From the NCBI GenBank assembly GCA_947629735.1, contig CANREX010000098.1, positions 1 to 5,767 of the forward strand: a DNA stretch of 5,767 nucleotides, written 5' to 3'. Of this stretch, positions 1 through 5,493 are shown piece by piece. The first letter of the stretch is position 1. Each line of letters opens with the position of its first letter. The notes under the pieces were generated by a model. The model was given only the letters and a program-made list of their open reading frames with translations, was not told where the DNA came from and made no database searches. Both the position numbers and the translations under genes were made by a program. Source of the stretch: an uncultured Clostridia bacterium (GTDB taxonomy: Bacteria; Bacillota; Clostridia; Christensenellales; Borkfalkiaceae).

Positions 1-232
1 AGGCGCGCTCTACATTCCGATGGGAGAGCTCGTGGACGCGGATAAGGAAAGGGAGAGGCTGAACGGCGAACTCGAAAGGGTCATGAATGAAATCAAACGC
101 GCCGACGGCAAGCTGAACAACAGCGGCTTTACCTCCAAAGCCCCCAAAAAGCTCGTGGACGCGGAGAGGGAAAAGCTCAACACCTATATCGAAATGCGCA
201 GAAAGATAATGGAACAGCTCAATAACCTTTGA
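1..232 (+). CDS. valS: valyl-tRNA synthetase, C-terminal fragment (5' end outside window)
   Basis: The frame is open from the left edge (codons begin at base 2, reading GALYIPMGELVD) to a TGA at 230-232. These 76 residues match the C-terminal arm of class I valyl-tRNA synthetase as I know it. There is an 'IPMGELVD' entry, then a charged coiled coil with the typical turn 'GKLNNSGFTSKAP', then a second helix ending 'EQLNNL'. In the family this antiparallel coiled coil contacts the tRNA, while the catalytic, editing and anticodon domains lie upstream and are not in the window. The cytoplasmic enzyme charges tRNA-Val. The ATG at base 20 is an internal Met, not the start. No strong terminator follows before the next gene on the same strand, so read-through into that gene is possible. 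Identification is from the motif pattern only. Confidence 0.9.
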   Translation, partial: GALYIPMGELVDADKERERLNGELERVMNEIKRADGKLNNSGFTSKAPKKLVDAEREKLNTYIEMRRKIMEQLNNL

Positions 233-249
233 TATTTTAAGAATTTCGC

Positions 250-267
250 ATGTGGACGTCACATAAT
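250..267 (+). promoter_or_regulatory. possible operator overlapping a -10-like box before the MBL gene
   Basis: An inverted repeat ATGTG-GACGT-CACAT lies at 250-264 and overlaps CATAAT at 262-267, which matches the -10 consensus at 5 of 6 positions. No good -35 box lies 16-18 bp upstream (the sequence there is AT-rich, around TTTTAAGAAT). This could be a weak or regulated promoter with an overlapping operator, or chance. The geometry is seen directly; the function is a guess. Confidence 0.25.
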
Positions 268-319
268 CTGCGGCTTTTCGCCTGCGGAATTTGAGATAAC
301 TTTTAAACAGCGGTAAATT

Positions 320-1651
320 ATGGCAAATAAAAAGAGTACGGGCAAAAGGAAGAGCGCAAGCTCGCGCAAGGGCGGCGCGAAGATATCCAAAAAGAACAAA
401 AAGGTAATAATAGCCGTCGTCGCGGCGATAGTTTGTATCGCGCTGATAGCGGGGTTGATTATCTATTTCTTCTTCCCCAACTTGTTCAACAAGGTGGACG
501 AATACCTCGATAGCGTAAAGCTGTACTTTTCGGACAGCAAGGACGACGACCCCGAGGGCACGAGCGCGAAGAATTCCGCACCCGTTCCCGAGGGCAACCT
601 CGAAGATATTGCGGGCAGCGAATTCTCCGTACACTTCCTCGAACTCGGCAATAAGTACGCGGGCGACTGCACGCTTATAAAGTGCGGGGATACGGAAGTG
701 CTTATAGACGCGGGTTCGCGCAAGAACAGCGCGGGCGCAATCAAGTCTTACGTTGACCAATACTGCACGGATAATAAGTTGGAATACGTTATCGCCACGC
801 ACGCGCATCAGGACCATATAGCGGGGTTCGTCGGAACGGGCAGCGGCAGCGCGAAGGACGGCATACTGTACAAGTACGACGTCGGCACGATAATTCAGTT
901 TGCCGGGCACAACACGACGAGCGGGATATACAACGAGTACGTCTCGGCGGTCAGCTACGCTCGCGAAAAGGGCGCGCAGGTCTATACCGCGGCGCAGTGC
1001 TGGAATCAAACGGAGGGCGGCAAGCGGCAGTATGATTTATCCGCGGCGGGCGACGGTTCGCTCACGTTGAATATCCTCTATAATTACTACTACGAGCACG
1101 AGACGGAGGACGAAAACGACTATTCCGTCTGCGTATTGCTCACCCACACCGCGAGCGACTCCACCGTTACTAATTACATGTTCACGGGCGACCTCGAAGG
1201 CGAGGGGGAGAGCAGAATGGTAGACTTCTACACGGCGAGTTCGGATATGAGTTTGCCGCAAGTGGAGCTCTTCAAGGGCGCGCACCACGGAAGCAAGACG
1301 TCGTCCACCGACAAATTGCTCAGCATTATAAAGCCCAAAAACGTGGCGGTGTGCTGCTGCGCGGGCTCAACCGAATACACTACAAACAACGACAACACGT
1401 TCCCCACGCAGGCGTTTGCGGACAGGATAAGCAAGTACACGGAAAATGTCTACTGCACCTCGCTGTGCATTGACTATAAGAGCAGTCAGTTTACGTCGAT
1501 GAACGGGAATATCGTCTTTTATTACGACCCCGCCTCATCCGAAAAGTTGAAGCTCTGGTGTTCGAACAACACCACGGTTTTGAAGGACACGCAGTGGTTT
1601 GCGGAGCACAGGAAGTTTGAGAGCACGCAATGGACGCCGCAAAGCGCGTAA
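320..1651 (+). CDS. membrane-anchored metallo-beta-lactamase-fold hydrolase, ComEC C-terminal-domain-like
   Basis: A protein of 443 residues. The N-terminus (1-28) is very rich in Lys, Arg and Ser and is followed by one hydrophobic segment at about 29-52. This suggests a signal anchor with the rest outside the cell. A low-complexity acidic linker (about 70-95) leads to the catalytic domain. Metal-binding motifs in order are THAHQDH (H161, H163, D165, H166), the TGD motif with D291, and 'KGAHHGSKTSS' with H322/H323. This set is typical of the MBL domain attached to ComEC/Rec2 DNA-uptake channels, but the many ComEC membrane helices and the competence domain are absent. Where ComEC proteins usually carry a GHPHP-like motif, this one has 'NTFPTQAFADRI'. 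A triple Cys occurs at 345-347. The start at 320 is forced by an in-frame TAA at 314-316. No clear Shine-Dalgarno site precedes it. The substrate is unknown: it could be a nuclease, phosphodiesterase or other phosphoester hydrolase. The fold is secure; the role and location are inferred. Confidence 0.85.
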   Translation: MANKKSTGKRKSASSRKGGAKISKKNKKVIIAVVAAIVCIALIAGLIIYFFFPNLFNKVDEYLDSVKLYFSDSKDDDPEGTSAKNSAPVPEGNLEDIAGSEFSVHFLELGNKYAGDCTLIKCGDTEVLIDAGSRKNSAGAIKSYVDQYCTDNKLEYVIATHAHQDHIAGFVGTGSGSAKDGILYKYDVGTIIQFAGHNTTSGIYNEYVSAVSYAREKGAQVYTAAQCWNQTEGGKRQYDLSAAGDGSLTLNILYNYYYEHETEDENDYSVCVLLTHTASDSTVTNYMFTGDLEGEGESRMVDFYTASSDMSLPQVELFKGAHHGSKTSSTDKLLSIIKPKNVAVCCCAGSTEYTTNNDNTFPTQAFADRISKYTENVYCTSLCIDYKSSQFTSMNGNIVFYYDPASSEKLKLWCSNNTTVLKDTQWFAEHRKFESTQWTPQSA

Positions 1652-1658
1652 AATGGGC

Positions 1659-1706
1659 AAAAACAGACAAAAAAACGACAAAAATCAGGCAAAAAACATA
1701 CAAAAA
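1659..1706. other. five helically phased A-tracts (predicted bent DNA)
   Basis: A-runs lie at 1659-1663, 1669-1675, 1680-1684, 1691-1696 and 1702-1706. Their centres are 10 to 11.5 bp apart, close to one helical turn, which is the classic arrangement for intrinsic curvature. The tract sits between the stop codon of the MBL gene and the shared terminator hairpin. On the minus strand it supplies repeated T-runs after the hairpin, which may reinforce termination of the phosphoglucomutase transcript. The runs and spacing are seen directly; curvature and function are inferred. Confidence 0.55.
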
Positions 1707-1742
1707 GCGGCGGAAACTTTAAGTTTCCGCCGCAATGTTTTT
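1702..1742. terminator. bidirectional intrinsic terminator between convergent genes
   Basis: A perfect 12-bp stem, GCGGCGGAAACT at 1707-1718 paired with AGTTTCCGCCGC at 1722-1733, has a three-base loop. On the plus strand it is followed after a few bases by TTTTT at 1738-1742. On the minus strand it is followed at once by five T (AAAAA at 1702-1706 on plus). It therefore fits a rho-independent terminator for both the MBL gene (stop at 1651) and the phosphoglucomutase gene (stop at 1763). The second T-run is adjacent to the stem, so termination is probably stronger in the minus direction. Confidence 0.88.
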
Positions 1743-1762
1743 ATAGGGATTTATCAGCCTTA

Positions 1763-3493
1763 TCAGCCGTTGAGACCGTCCAAAAGCTCCTGCACGGCGG
1801 CTTTCAGCTTTTCGAGGGCGGCTTCCGCGTCCGACTTGTTGTTCGCCTTTACGGAGTAGTAAATTTTGAGCTTGGGCTCTGTGCCGCTCGGTCTTACGCA
1901 CACGAACGAGCCGTTTTTGAGTTCGTAGTATACGCAGTTGGTCTTGGGCGAGCCTATCGCGCTCTTTTCGCCCGTAAACATGTCTATCTTCGTGTCGGAC
2001 GAATAATCGCGGAAGGAGGCTACTTCGTATATCCCGAACTTCTTCACGGGCGCGACTTTGAGGGCGTTGACAACCCCGTTCATCTCCTTCATGGCGTTCA
2101 AGCCCTTATACTGAATGGAGATGTTGCAGTCGAGCACGTAGCCGTACGTCTTGTAGATTTCGTTCAGCCTGTCGAAAACCGTCGTGCCCTTGTAGGTGTA
2201 GTAGCACACCATTTCCGCGCAGAGCATGGAAGCGACAACGGCGTCCTTGTCGCGCGCGTGAGTGCCGCGGAGATATCCGCAGCTCTCTTCAAAGCCGAAC
2301 ACGAAGGTGTGGGAGTGGTCTCTCTCCCAGAGCTTTATCTTCTCGCCGATAAATTTGAACCCGACGGGGACTTCGAACAGCGTTACGCCGAAGTTCGCGC
2401 AAATAGCCTTTGCCATGCCCGTGGTGACGAACGACTTGACGACCGCCGCGTTCTCGGGCAGCGCGTCGTCCTCTTTGAGGCGGGTGAGTATGTAGTCGAG
2501 CAGCAGTATGCCTACCTGGTTGCCCGAAAGCGCTTCGAATTCGCCCGAGTCGTTCTTAACCGCAACGCCCAGCCTGTCGGAATCGGGGTCTGTGCCGAAT
2601 ACGACGGTCGCGCCTATCTTTTCCGCGAGCGCAATGCCCATGGAGAGCGTTTCCTTGAATTCGGGGTTGGGAACTTGTACGGTGGAAAATTCCGTATCTT
2701 TCTTGGTCTGTTCCTCGACTACCGTGGCGTTGATGCCTATCTTTTTCAAGATGGTGGTGACGGGAACGTAGCCCGAGCCGTGCACGGGCGTATATACGAG
2801 TTTAAGGTCCTTTCCGCACGCCTTTACAGCCTTTTTGGAAAGGGTGAGCTTGGTGAGCTCCTTATAATATTTCTTGTCTACTTTGGAGGGAACGGGCTTT
2901 ATGTACGCTCTTTTCTGACTCTCCGTGGGAACGGGCGCGCCGAGATAATCGGTTATCTTGTTTATGCTCTCGACGACGATTTTCGTGTCCTCGGGGCTCA
3001 TCTGCGCGCCGTCCGCGCCGTAAACTTTGTAGCCGTTGTACTGCTTGGGGTTGTGGGACGCGGTTATCATTATTCCCGCCGTTGTGCCGAGCGCGCGCAC
3101 CGCGAACGAAAGCATCGGAACGGGGTGGACGTCGCTGAAAAGATATGCCTTTATGTCGTTCGCCGCGAGCACTTCCGCAGCCGCACGCGCGAACACGTCG
3201 CTCTTCAAGCGGGTGTCGTAGGATATGACGACGCCCTTTTCTTTCGCTTCGTCGCCAAGGCTCTGGATAAATTGCGAAAGCCCCTGCGTCGCGCGTGAGA
3301 CGGTGTATACGTTCATCTTGTTCGTGCCGTAGCCGATGACGCCGCGCATGCCCGCCGTGCCGAATTCGAGTTCCGCGCCGAAGCTGTATTCTATCTCTTC
3401 CTCGTTGCCCGCCATTGCCATGAGTTCCTTGCGGGCTTCCTCGTTCAATCTCTCGTCGTTGAGCCAGCTGAAATAAATCTGCTTGTAGTCCAT
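1763..3493 (-). CDS. pgcA: alpha-phosphoglucomutase / phosphomannomutase family enzyme
   Basis: A complete alpha-D-phosphohexomutase of 576 residues, close to the size of Bacillus PgcA. In this family it interconverts glucose-1-phosphate and glucose-6-phosphate in the cytoplasm through a phosphoserine intermediate. That feeds UDP-glucose, cell-envelope glycan and glycogen synthesis. All four signature loops are present: substrate entry around 'FGTAGMRG' (44-51); catalytic Ser146 in TASHNPKQYNGYK; the magnesium loop TDPDSDRLG (D302, D304, D306); and the sugar-specificity loop GFEESCGYL (400-408). The C-terminal phosphate-binding loop is RPSGTEPK (534-541). The start codon at 3491-3493 is supported by AAGGAGG five bases upstream. 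The gene appears monocistronic: it has its own promoter at 3691-3719 and terminator at 1702-1742. Glucose versus mannose preference cannot be read with certainty; Gram-positive proteins of this length act mainly as phosphoglucomutases. No defect is seen. Confidence 0.95.
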   Translation of the reverse strand: MDYKQIYFSWLNDERLNEEARKELMAMAGNEEEIEYSFGAELEFGTAGMRGVIGYGTNKMNVYTVSRATQGLSQFIQSLGDEAKEKGVVISYDTRLKSDVFARAAAEVLAANDIKAYLFSDVHPVPMLSFAVRALGTTAGIMITASHNPKQYNGYKVYGADGAQMSPEDTKIVVESINKITDYLGAPVPTESQKRAYIKPVPSKVDKKYYKELTKLTLSKKAVKACGKDLKLVYTPVHGSGYVPVTTILKKIGINATVVEEQTKKDTEFSTVQVPNPEFKETLSMGIALAEKIGATVVFGTDPDSDRLGVAVKNDSGEFEALSGNQVGILLLDYILTRLKEDDALPENAAVVKSFVTTGMAKAICANFGVTLFEVPVGFKFIGEKIKLWERDHSHTFVFGFEESCGYLRGTHARDKDAVVASMLCAEMVCYYTYKGTTVFDRLNEIYKTYGYVLDCNISIQYKGLNAMKEMNGVVNALKVAPVKKFGIYEVASFRDYSSDTKIDMFTGEKSAIGSPKTNCVYYELKNGSFVCVRPSGTEPKLKIYYSVKANNKSDAEAALEKLKAAVQELLDGLNG

Positions 3494-3497
3494 AATT

Positions 3498-3504
3498 CCT
3501 CCTT
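3498..3504 (-). promoter_or_regulatory. strong ribosome binding site of the phosphoglucomutase gene
   Basis: On the minus strand AAGGAGG is followed by AATT and related bases, five in all, and then ATG. This is nearly full complementarity to the 3' end of 16S rRNA. It fixes the start at 3493 and indicates high translation. Confidence 0.85.
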
Positions 3505-3684
3505 GATTTTCCCCTTATTGAATTTATCGGCAGCGCAGTCAAAGGGCGTAGGCGTTTCAATCAACGCATAAACGGCGCAACTTTTGATTGCGTGCGCGTG
3601 CGCATGGGCGATAAGTCGAAGCGCGAATTTCCAAAAGAAATCCCCGCGGGCGGCAAAGCCGCGCGATTTATCTTGCCATGCACC
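3505..3684 (-). other. long 5' leader of the phosphoglucomutase transcript (no recognised riboswitch)
   Basis: If transcription starts about seven bases after the TATAAT at 3691-3696, the leader is near 190 bases. It contains a small stem, GCGGC-AAA-GCCGC at 3650-3662. It also has a 7-bp inverted repeat, CAATCAA at 3558-3564 and TTGATTG at 3584-3590, with 19 bases between. An 18-base perfectly alternating purine-pyrimidine stretch lies at 3589-3606. I cannot match it to a known riboswitch, T-box or leader peptide, and there is no credible small gene. The start site is inferred from the promoter only. Confidence 0.35.
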
Positions 3685-3690
3685 TATATT

Positions 3691-3719
3691 ATTATATAAA
3701 AAAAACCCCCTCTTGTAAA
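3691..3719 (-). promoter_or_regulatory. sigma-A-type promoter of the phosphoglucomutase gene
   Basis: Reading the minus strand, TTTACA (3719-3714; 5 of 6 consensus) is followed by exactly 17 bp and then TATAAT (3696-3691; 6 of 6). The -35 box lies in the loop and stem edge of the preceding terminator hairpin. The spacer is the hairpin's G-run plus its T-run. Promoter and terminator are therefore superimposed. The predicted start is near 3684. Confidence 0.7.
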
Positions 3720-3724
3720 GGGGG
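3698..3724 (-). terminator. intrinsic terminator of the membrane-protein gene
   Basis: A 6-bp stem (CCCCCT at 3719-3724 and AGGGGG at 3706-3711, read on minus) with a seven-base loop is followed immediately by eight T on the minus strand (3698-3705). It lies about 120 bases after the stop of the membrane-protein gene at 3845. No T-run follows in the plus direction, so it acts on minus-strand transcripts only. The stem is short but all G-C apart from one pair. Confidence 0.8.
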
Positions 3725-3789
3725 ATAATGAAAAATTTTTGCGCAAAATGTAAATATTTTTTATTTTTTGTACGTTTCTATCAATCGCA

Positions 3790-3817
3790 CGCGCGCTTTT
3801 TCACGGGCGGGCGCGCG
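3790..3817 (-). other. GC-rich hairpin in the 3' untranslated region of the membrane-protein gene
   Basis: CGCGCGC at 3790-3796 pairs perfectly with GCGCGCG at 3811-3817 around a 14-base loop. It sits between the stop codon at 3845 and the terminator at 3698-3724. No T-run follows on either strand, so it is not a terminator by itself; it may stabilise the mRNA 3' end or be fortuitous. I see nothing else in the 120-base stretch 3725-3844. Confidence 0.3.
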
Positions 3818-3844
3818 GAGATTTCCCGATTTTTCAAAAAGATT

Positions 3845-4810
3845 TCAACGGTCCTCGCCCTTGAAGAATTCTTCGACGGTGGGGGGAGTTTCCTTTTTCG
3901 GACCGATGATGTCGTTTCCGATAAAGAATTTCAGCCCGTTGGAGTTGTAGTACGCGACGAAGCGGTAGCAGATGAGCGAGACGTAGCTCGCGGGAATGGT
4001 TATCAAAAGTCCCGCCCCGAATGAGAACAGCAGCGCCGCGATATTGAGCACGAGCACTATCAGCGAGAGCACCACAAAGGTGGAGAAGTTATGCCAGAAC
4101 CCGTGCGTGGACTTCTTGAAGTTTATGATGAACGCCTTGCGGTTGGTCTGCTTTGCGTGAATGAGCGAGGGCAGCCAATTTACCGTGAAAGCCTGTTTGA
4201 CCGCAATCAGCGCGATGAACACCGTGACGAACAGGAATATCCTGAAAAGCATGGGTATAACGTGCAGCCACTTGAAGAACAGCGCCCAAAGAATTACCAC
4301 CGTACAGACGTCGTACAAGCACGCGATGGGCACGTAAATGAGGTTGTAAATGCTCGCCTTGCCGAGGTTTTTGACCATGGTCACGATGAACGGCGATTTC
4401 GCCTGCAACGTCATTTTGTCGCTTATAAGAACGCCCGTGGTGTAGTTGCCTATGCCCATAAGGAAGCGATAGATGACTATAACGAGCGCGACGAGCGCCA
4501 CGCACAGCGCCAAAAGCCCCGCCTTTTCGGAGCCGAACATCTCGAAAAATTCACTGAACGCCGTGCGGAAGGTCGTTAAATCCGCGTGCATCGCGTCCGT
4601 TTCGAGGTTGCTTATGTCCGCGAGCAGCGTTCCGAACGAATCGTGCATCGCCACATACTGCGGCGTGATCATTATGTCGTACATCGCGGGTATCAGCACC
4701 GCGCACATCAGCCCTACGCCTATCGCCGTCACGATAAGCCCGTAAAGCAGATGTTTATATACAATCGAGAAGTTGTCCACAAAGACGTGGAATGTGTGTT
4801 TGAAGTTCAT
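3845..4810 (-). CDS. uncharacterised polytopic membrane protein, about six membrane segments
   Basis: A protein of 321 residues that I do not recognise as a named family. Hydrophobic stretches are at about 22-45, 97-119, 152-180, 186-208, 241-263 and 264-288. Between the first two is a hydrophilic loop of about 50 residues (46-96). The region 218-240 is basic and aromatic and probably cytoplasmic. The tail (about 289-321) is soluble and ends in an acidic, proline-containing segment, 'KKETPPTVEEFFKGEDR'. No catalytic, transporter or nucleotide-binding motif is visible, so no function is given. The start at 4810 has AAAAAGG seven bases upstream on the minus strand. The gene stands apart from yfcE (212 bases) and ends at its own terminator, so it is probably transcribed alone or as the end of an rdgB-yfcE transcript. 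Composition resembles its neighbours and gives no sign of transfer. Confidence 0.8.
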   Translation of the reverse strand: MNFKHTFHVFVDNFSIVYKHLLYGLIVTAIGVGLMCAVLIPAMYDIMITPQYVAMHDSFGTLLADISNLETDAMHADLTTFRTAFSEFFEMFGSEKAGLLALCVALVALVIVIYRFLMGIGNYTTGVLISDKMTLQAKSPFIVTMVKNLGKASIYNLIYVPIACLYDVCTVVILWALFFKWLHVIPMLFRIFLFVTVFIALIAVKQAFTVNWLPSLIHAKQTNRKAFIINFKKSTHGFWHNFSTFVVLSLIVLVLNIAALLFSFGAGLLITIPASYVSLICYRFVAYYNSNGLKFFIGNDIIGPKKETPPTVEEFFKGEDR

Positions 4811-4860
4811 GGTTGTACCTTTTTACATATTTGCATATGCGCCGCTTATTCTGCGGTTTT

Positions 4861-4866
4861 TGTCAA
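4861..4866 (-). promoter_or_regulatory. TTGACA box upstream of the membrane-protein gene (possible -35)
   Basis: A perfect TTGACA on the minus strand lies within AT-rich sequence 50 bases before the start codon at 4810. No convincing TATAAT lies 16-18 bp downstream; the nearest AT-rich hexamers (CATATG, AAATAT) are at 21 bp or more. It is a candidate half-promoter only. Confidence 0.3.
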
Positions 4867-4881
4867 AAAATTTTAAAAATC

Positions 4882-5004
4882 GCCCCGTTTGACAGGGTTT
4901 TGCTCCGATAAAAGGCTTGCGGGCTGTTGTCCGCGTTTGCCCCGTTTAACGGTTTGCGCCGTCCGCCCGCGTTTGTCCCGATAAAAGGCTTGCGGGTGGT
5001 TGTC
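4882..5004. repeat. imperfect tandem duplication in the intergenic spacer, with perfect 19-bp direct repeat
   Basis: CCGATAAAAGGCTTGCGGG occurs at 4905-4923 and again at 4978-4996, 73 bp apart. Similarity continues to 4931 and 5004 (25 of 27 identical). A second shared word, GCCCCGTTTRAC, begins each unit (4882-4893 and 4939-4950), and CCGCGTTTG occurs at 4931-4939 and 4967-4975. The layout reads as two copies of one element, about 57 and 66 bp long, the second carrying extra bases. An 8-bp stem with one wobble (4963-4970 with 4992-4999) encloses the core of the second copy. An 11-bp palindrome, CCGTT-T-AACGG, lies at 4942-4952. This fills most of the 212-base gap between yfcE and the membrane-protein gene. 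Its function is unknown. Confidence 0.75.
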
Positions 5005-5007
5005 AAT

Positions 5008-5022
5008 ATAGCCGAGGGCTAT
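5008..5022 (-). other. hairpin directly after the yfcE stop codon
   Basis: ATAGCC-CTC-GGCTAT, read on the minus strand, begins at the base after the stop (5023). It gives a perfect 6-bp stem with a three-base loop. The following sequence, ATTGACAACC, lacks a T-run, so it is a poor intrinsic terminator. It may protect the mRNA end or allow partial read-through. Confidence 0.4.
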
Positions 5023-5493
5023 TTATTTGAGCTCCACGATTTTTCCCACGGCTTTGTCGCCGTTTATCACGAGGTATAGGTAGGTGTTGCGTGAATACCT
5101 TGAAAGCGTTCCCGGGTTGAACAGCATTACGCCGCCCTCTTCCCGCTCGTCCGCGCGGTGGGAGTGCCCGAACAGCGCGACGCGGCAGCCTTCCTGCGCG
5201 GCTTTCGCGGCGACCCGTTCATAGGTGCGCTTCACGCCGTATCTGTCGCCGTGGCAGGCAAAGATAGACGTGTCCTCTATTTTTATCGTGATTTCGTCCT
5301 CGCCGAGGCGGGATAAATCGCAGTTGCCGTTGACGATATATGTCTTGCCGGGGAACTTCTTCGCGACGTACATGCCGTCGGAGGAGGTGTCGCCCAAGTG
5401 AATTATAAAGTCGCACTCCGCAAAGATTCCGTCCAGCTTGTCTATCGCGGCGCGGTTGCCGTGGGTATCGGATATGACCGCGACGGTCTTCAT
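5023..5493 (-). CDS. yfcE: YfcE/MJ0936-type metallophosphoesterase
   Basis: A complete protein of 156 residues, the usual size for the small calcineurin-like phosphoesterases YfcE, MJ0936 and YsnB. The binuclear metal-site motifs are in order: SDTHGN (D9, H11), HLGD (D35), NGNCD (N57), ACHGD (H81) and FGHSH (H110, H112), followed by 'NPGTL' at 126-130. Family members are cytoplasmic and hydrolyse phosphodiesters such as bis-pNPP and some cyclic nucleotides in vitro; the physiological substrate is generally unknown. The ATG overlaps the stop of the upstream frame as ATGA (5490-5493), and a GAGGAG site (5500-5505 on minus) lies six bases before the start, so translational coupling is likely. 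An rdgB homologue next to this phosphoesterase is a known Firmicutes arrangement (ysnA-ysnB in Bacillus). The symbol is used in the family sense. Confidence 0.93.
   Translation of the reverse strand: MKTVAVISDTHGNRAAIDKLDGIFAECDFIIHLGDTSSDGMYVAKKFPGKTYIVNGNCDLSRLGEDEITIKIEDTSIFACHGDRYGVKRTYERVAAKAAQEGCRVALFGHSHRADEREEGGVMLFNPGTLSRYSRNTYLYLVINGDKAVGKIVELK

Noticed and set aside
265..290. Small GGC/GCC hairpin considered as a valS terminator.
   Set aside because: The stem is short with a bulge, and no T-run follows it.
1599..1859. Plus-strand frame of 86 codons running over the terminator between the convergent genes.
   Set aside because: It overlaps the end of the hydrolase gene, the terminator hairpin and the antisense of the phosphoglucomutase end; it has no ribosome site and no plausible protein.
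2258..3298. Open frame of 346 codons on the plus strand inside the phosphoglucomutase gene.
   Set aside because: It is fully antisense to a gene with every catalytic motif intact. Its translation is Arg/Val/Ala-rich with no domain, as expected from the complementary strand of GC-rich codons.
4091..4579. Plus-strand frame of 162 codons opposite the membrane-protein gene.
   Set aside because: The composition is highly charged and repetitive (Arg, Glu, His), typical of the antisense of hydrophobic codons; there is no ribosome site or motif.
4843..4860. CCGC-TTATTCT-GCGG followed by TTTTT on the plus strand, considered as a terminator.
   Set aside because: The stem is only four pairs and no plus-strand gene ends nearby. 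It more likely lies in the promoter or leader area of the membrane-protein gene by chance.
4963..4999. The repeat-core hairpin considered as a CRISPR unit or riboswitch.
   Set aside because: There are only two copies with no uniform spacers, so not CRISPR; it matches no riboswitch consensus I know.
5001..5006. A second TTGACA on the minus strand, just after yfcE, considered as a promoter for the membrane-protein gene.
   Set aside because: At 17 bp downstream the hexamer is TATCGG, only 3 of 6 to TATAAT, and the sequence is GC-rich; too weak to annotate as a promoter.
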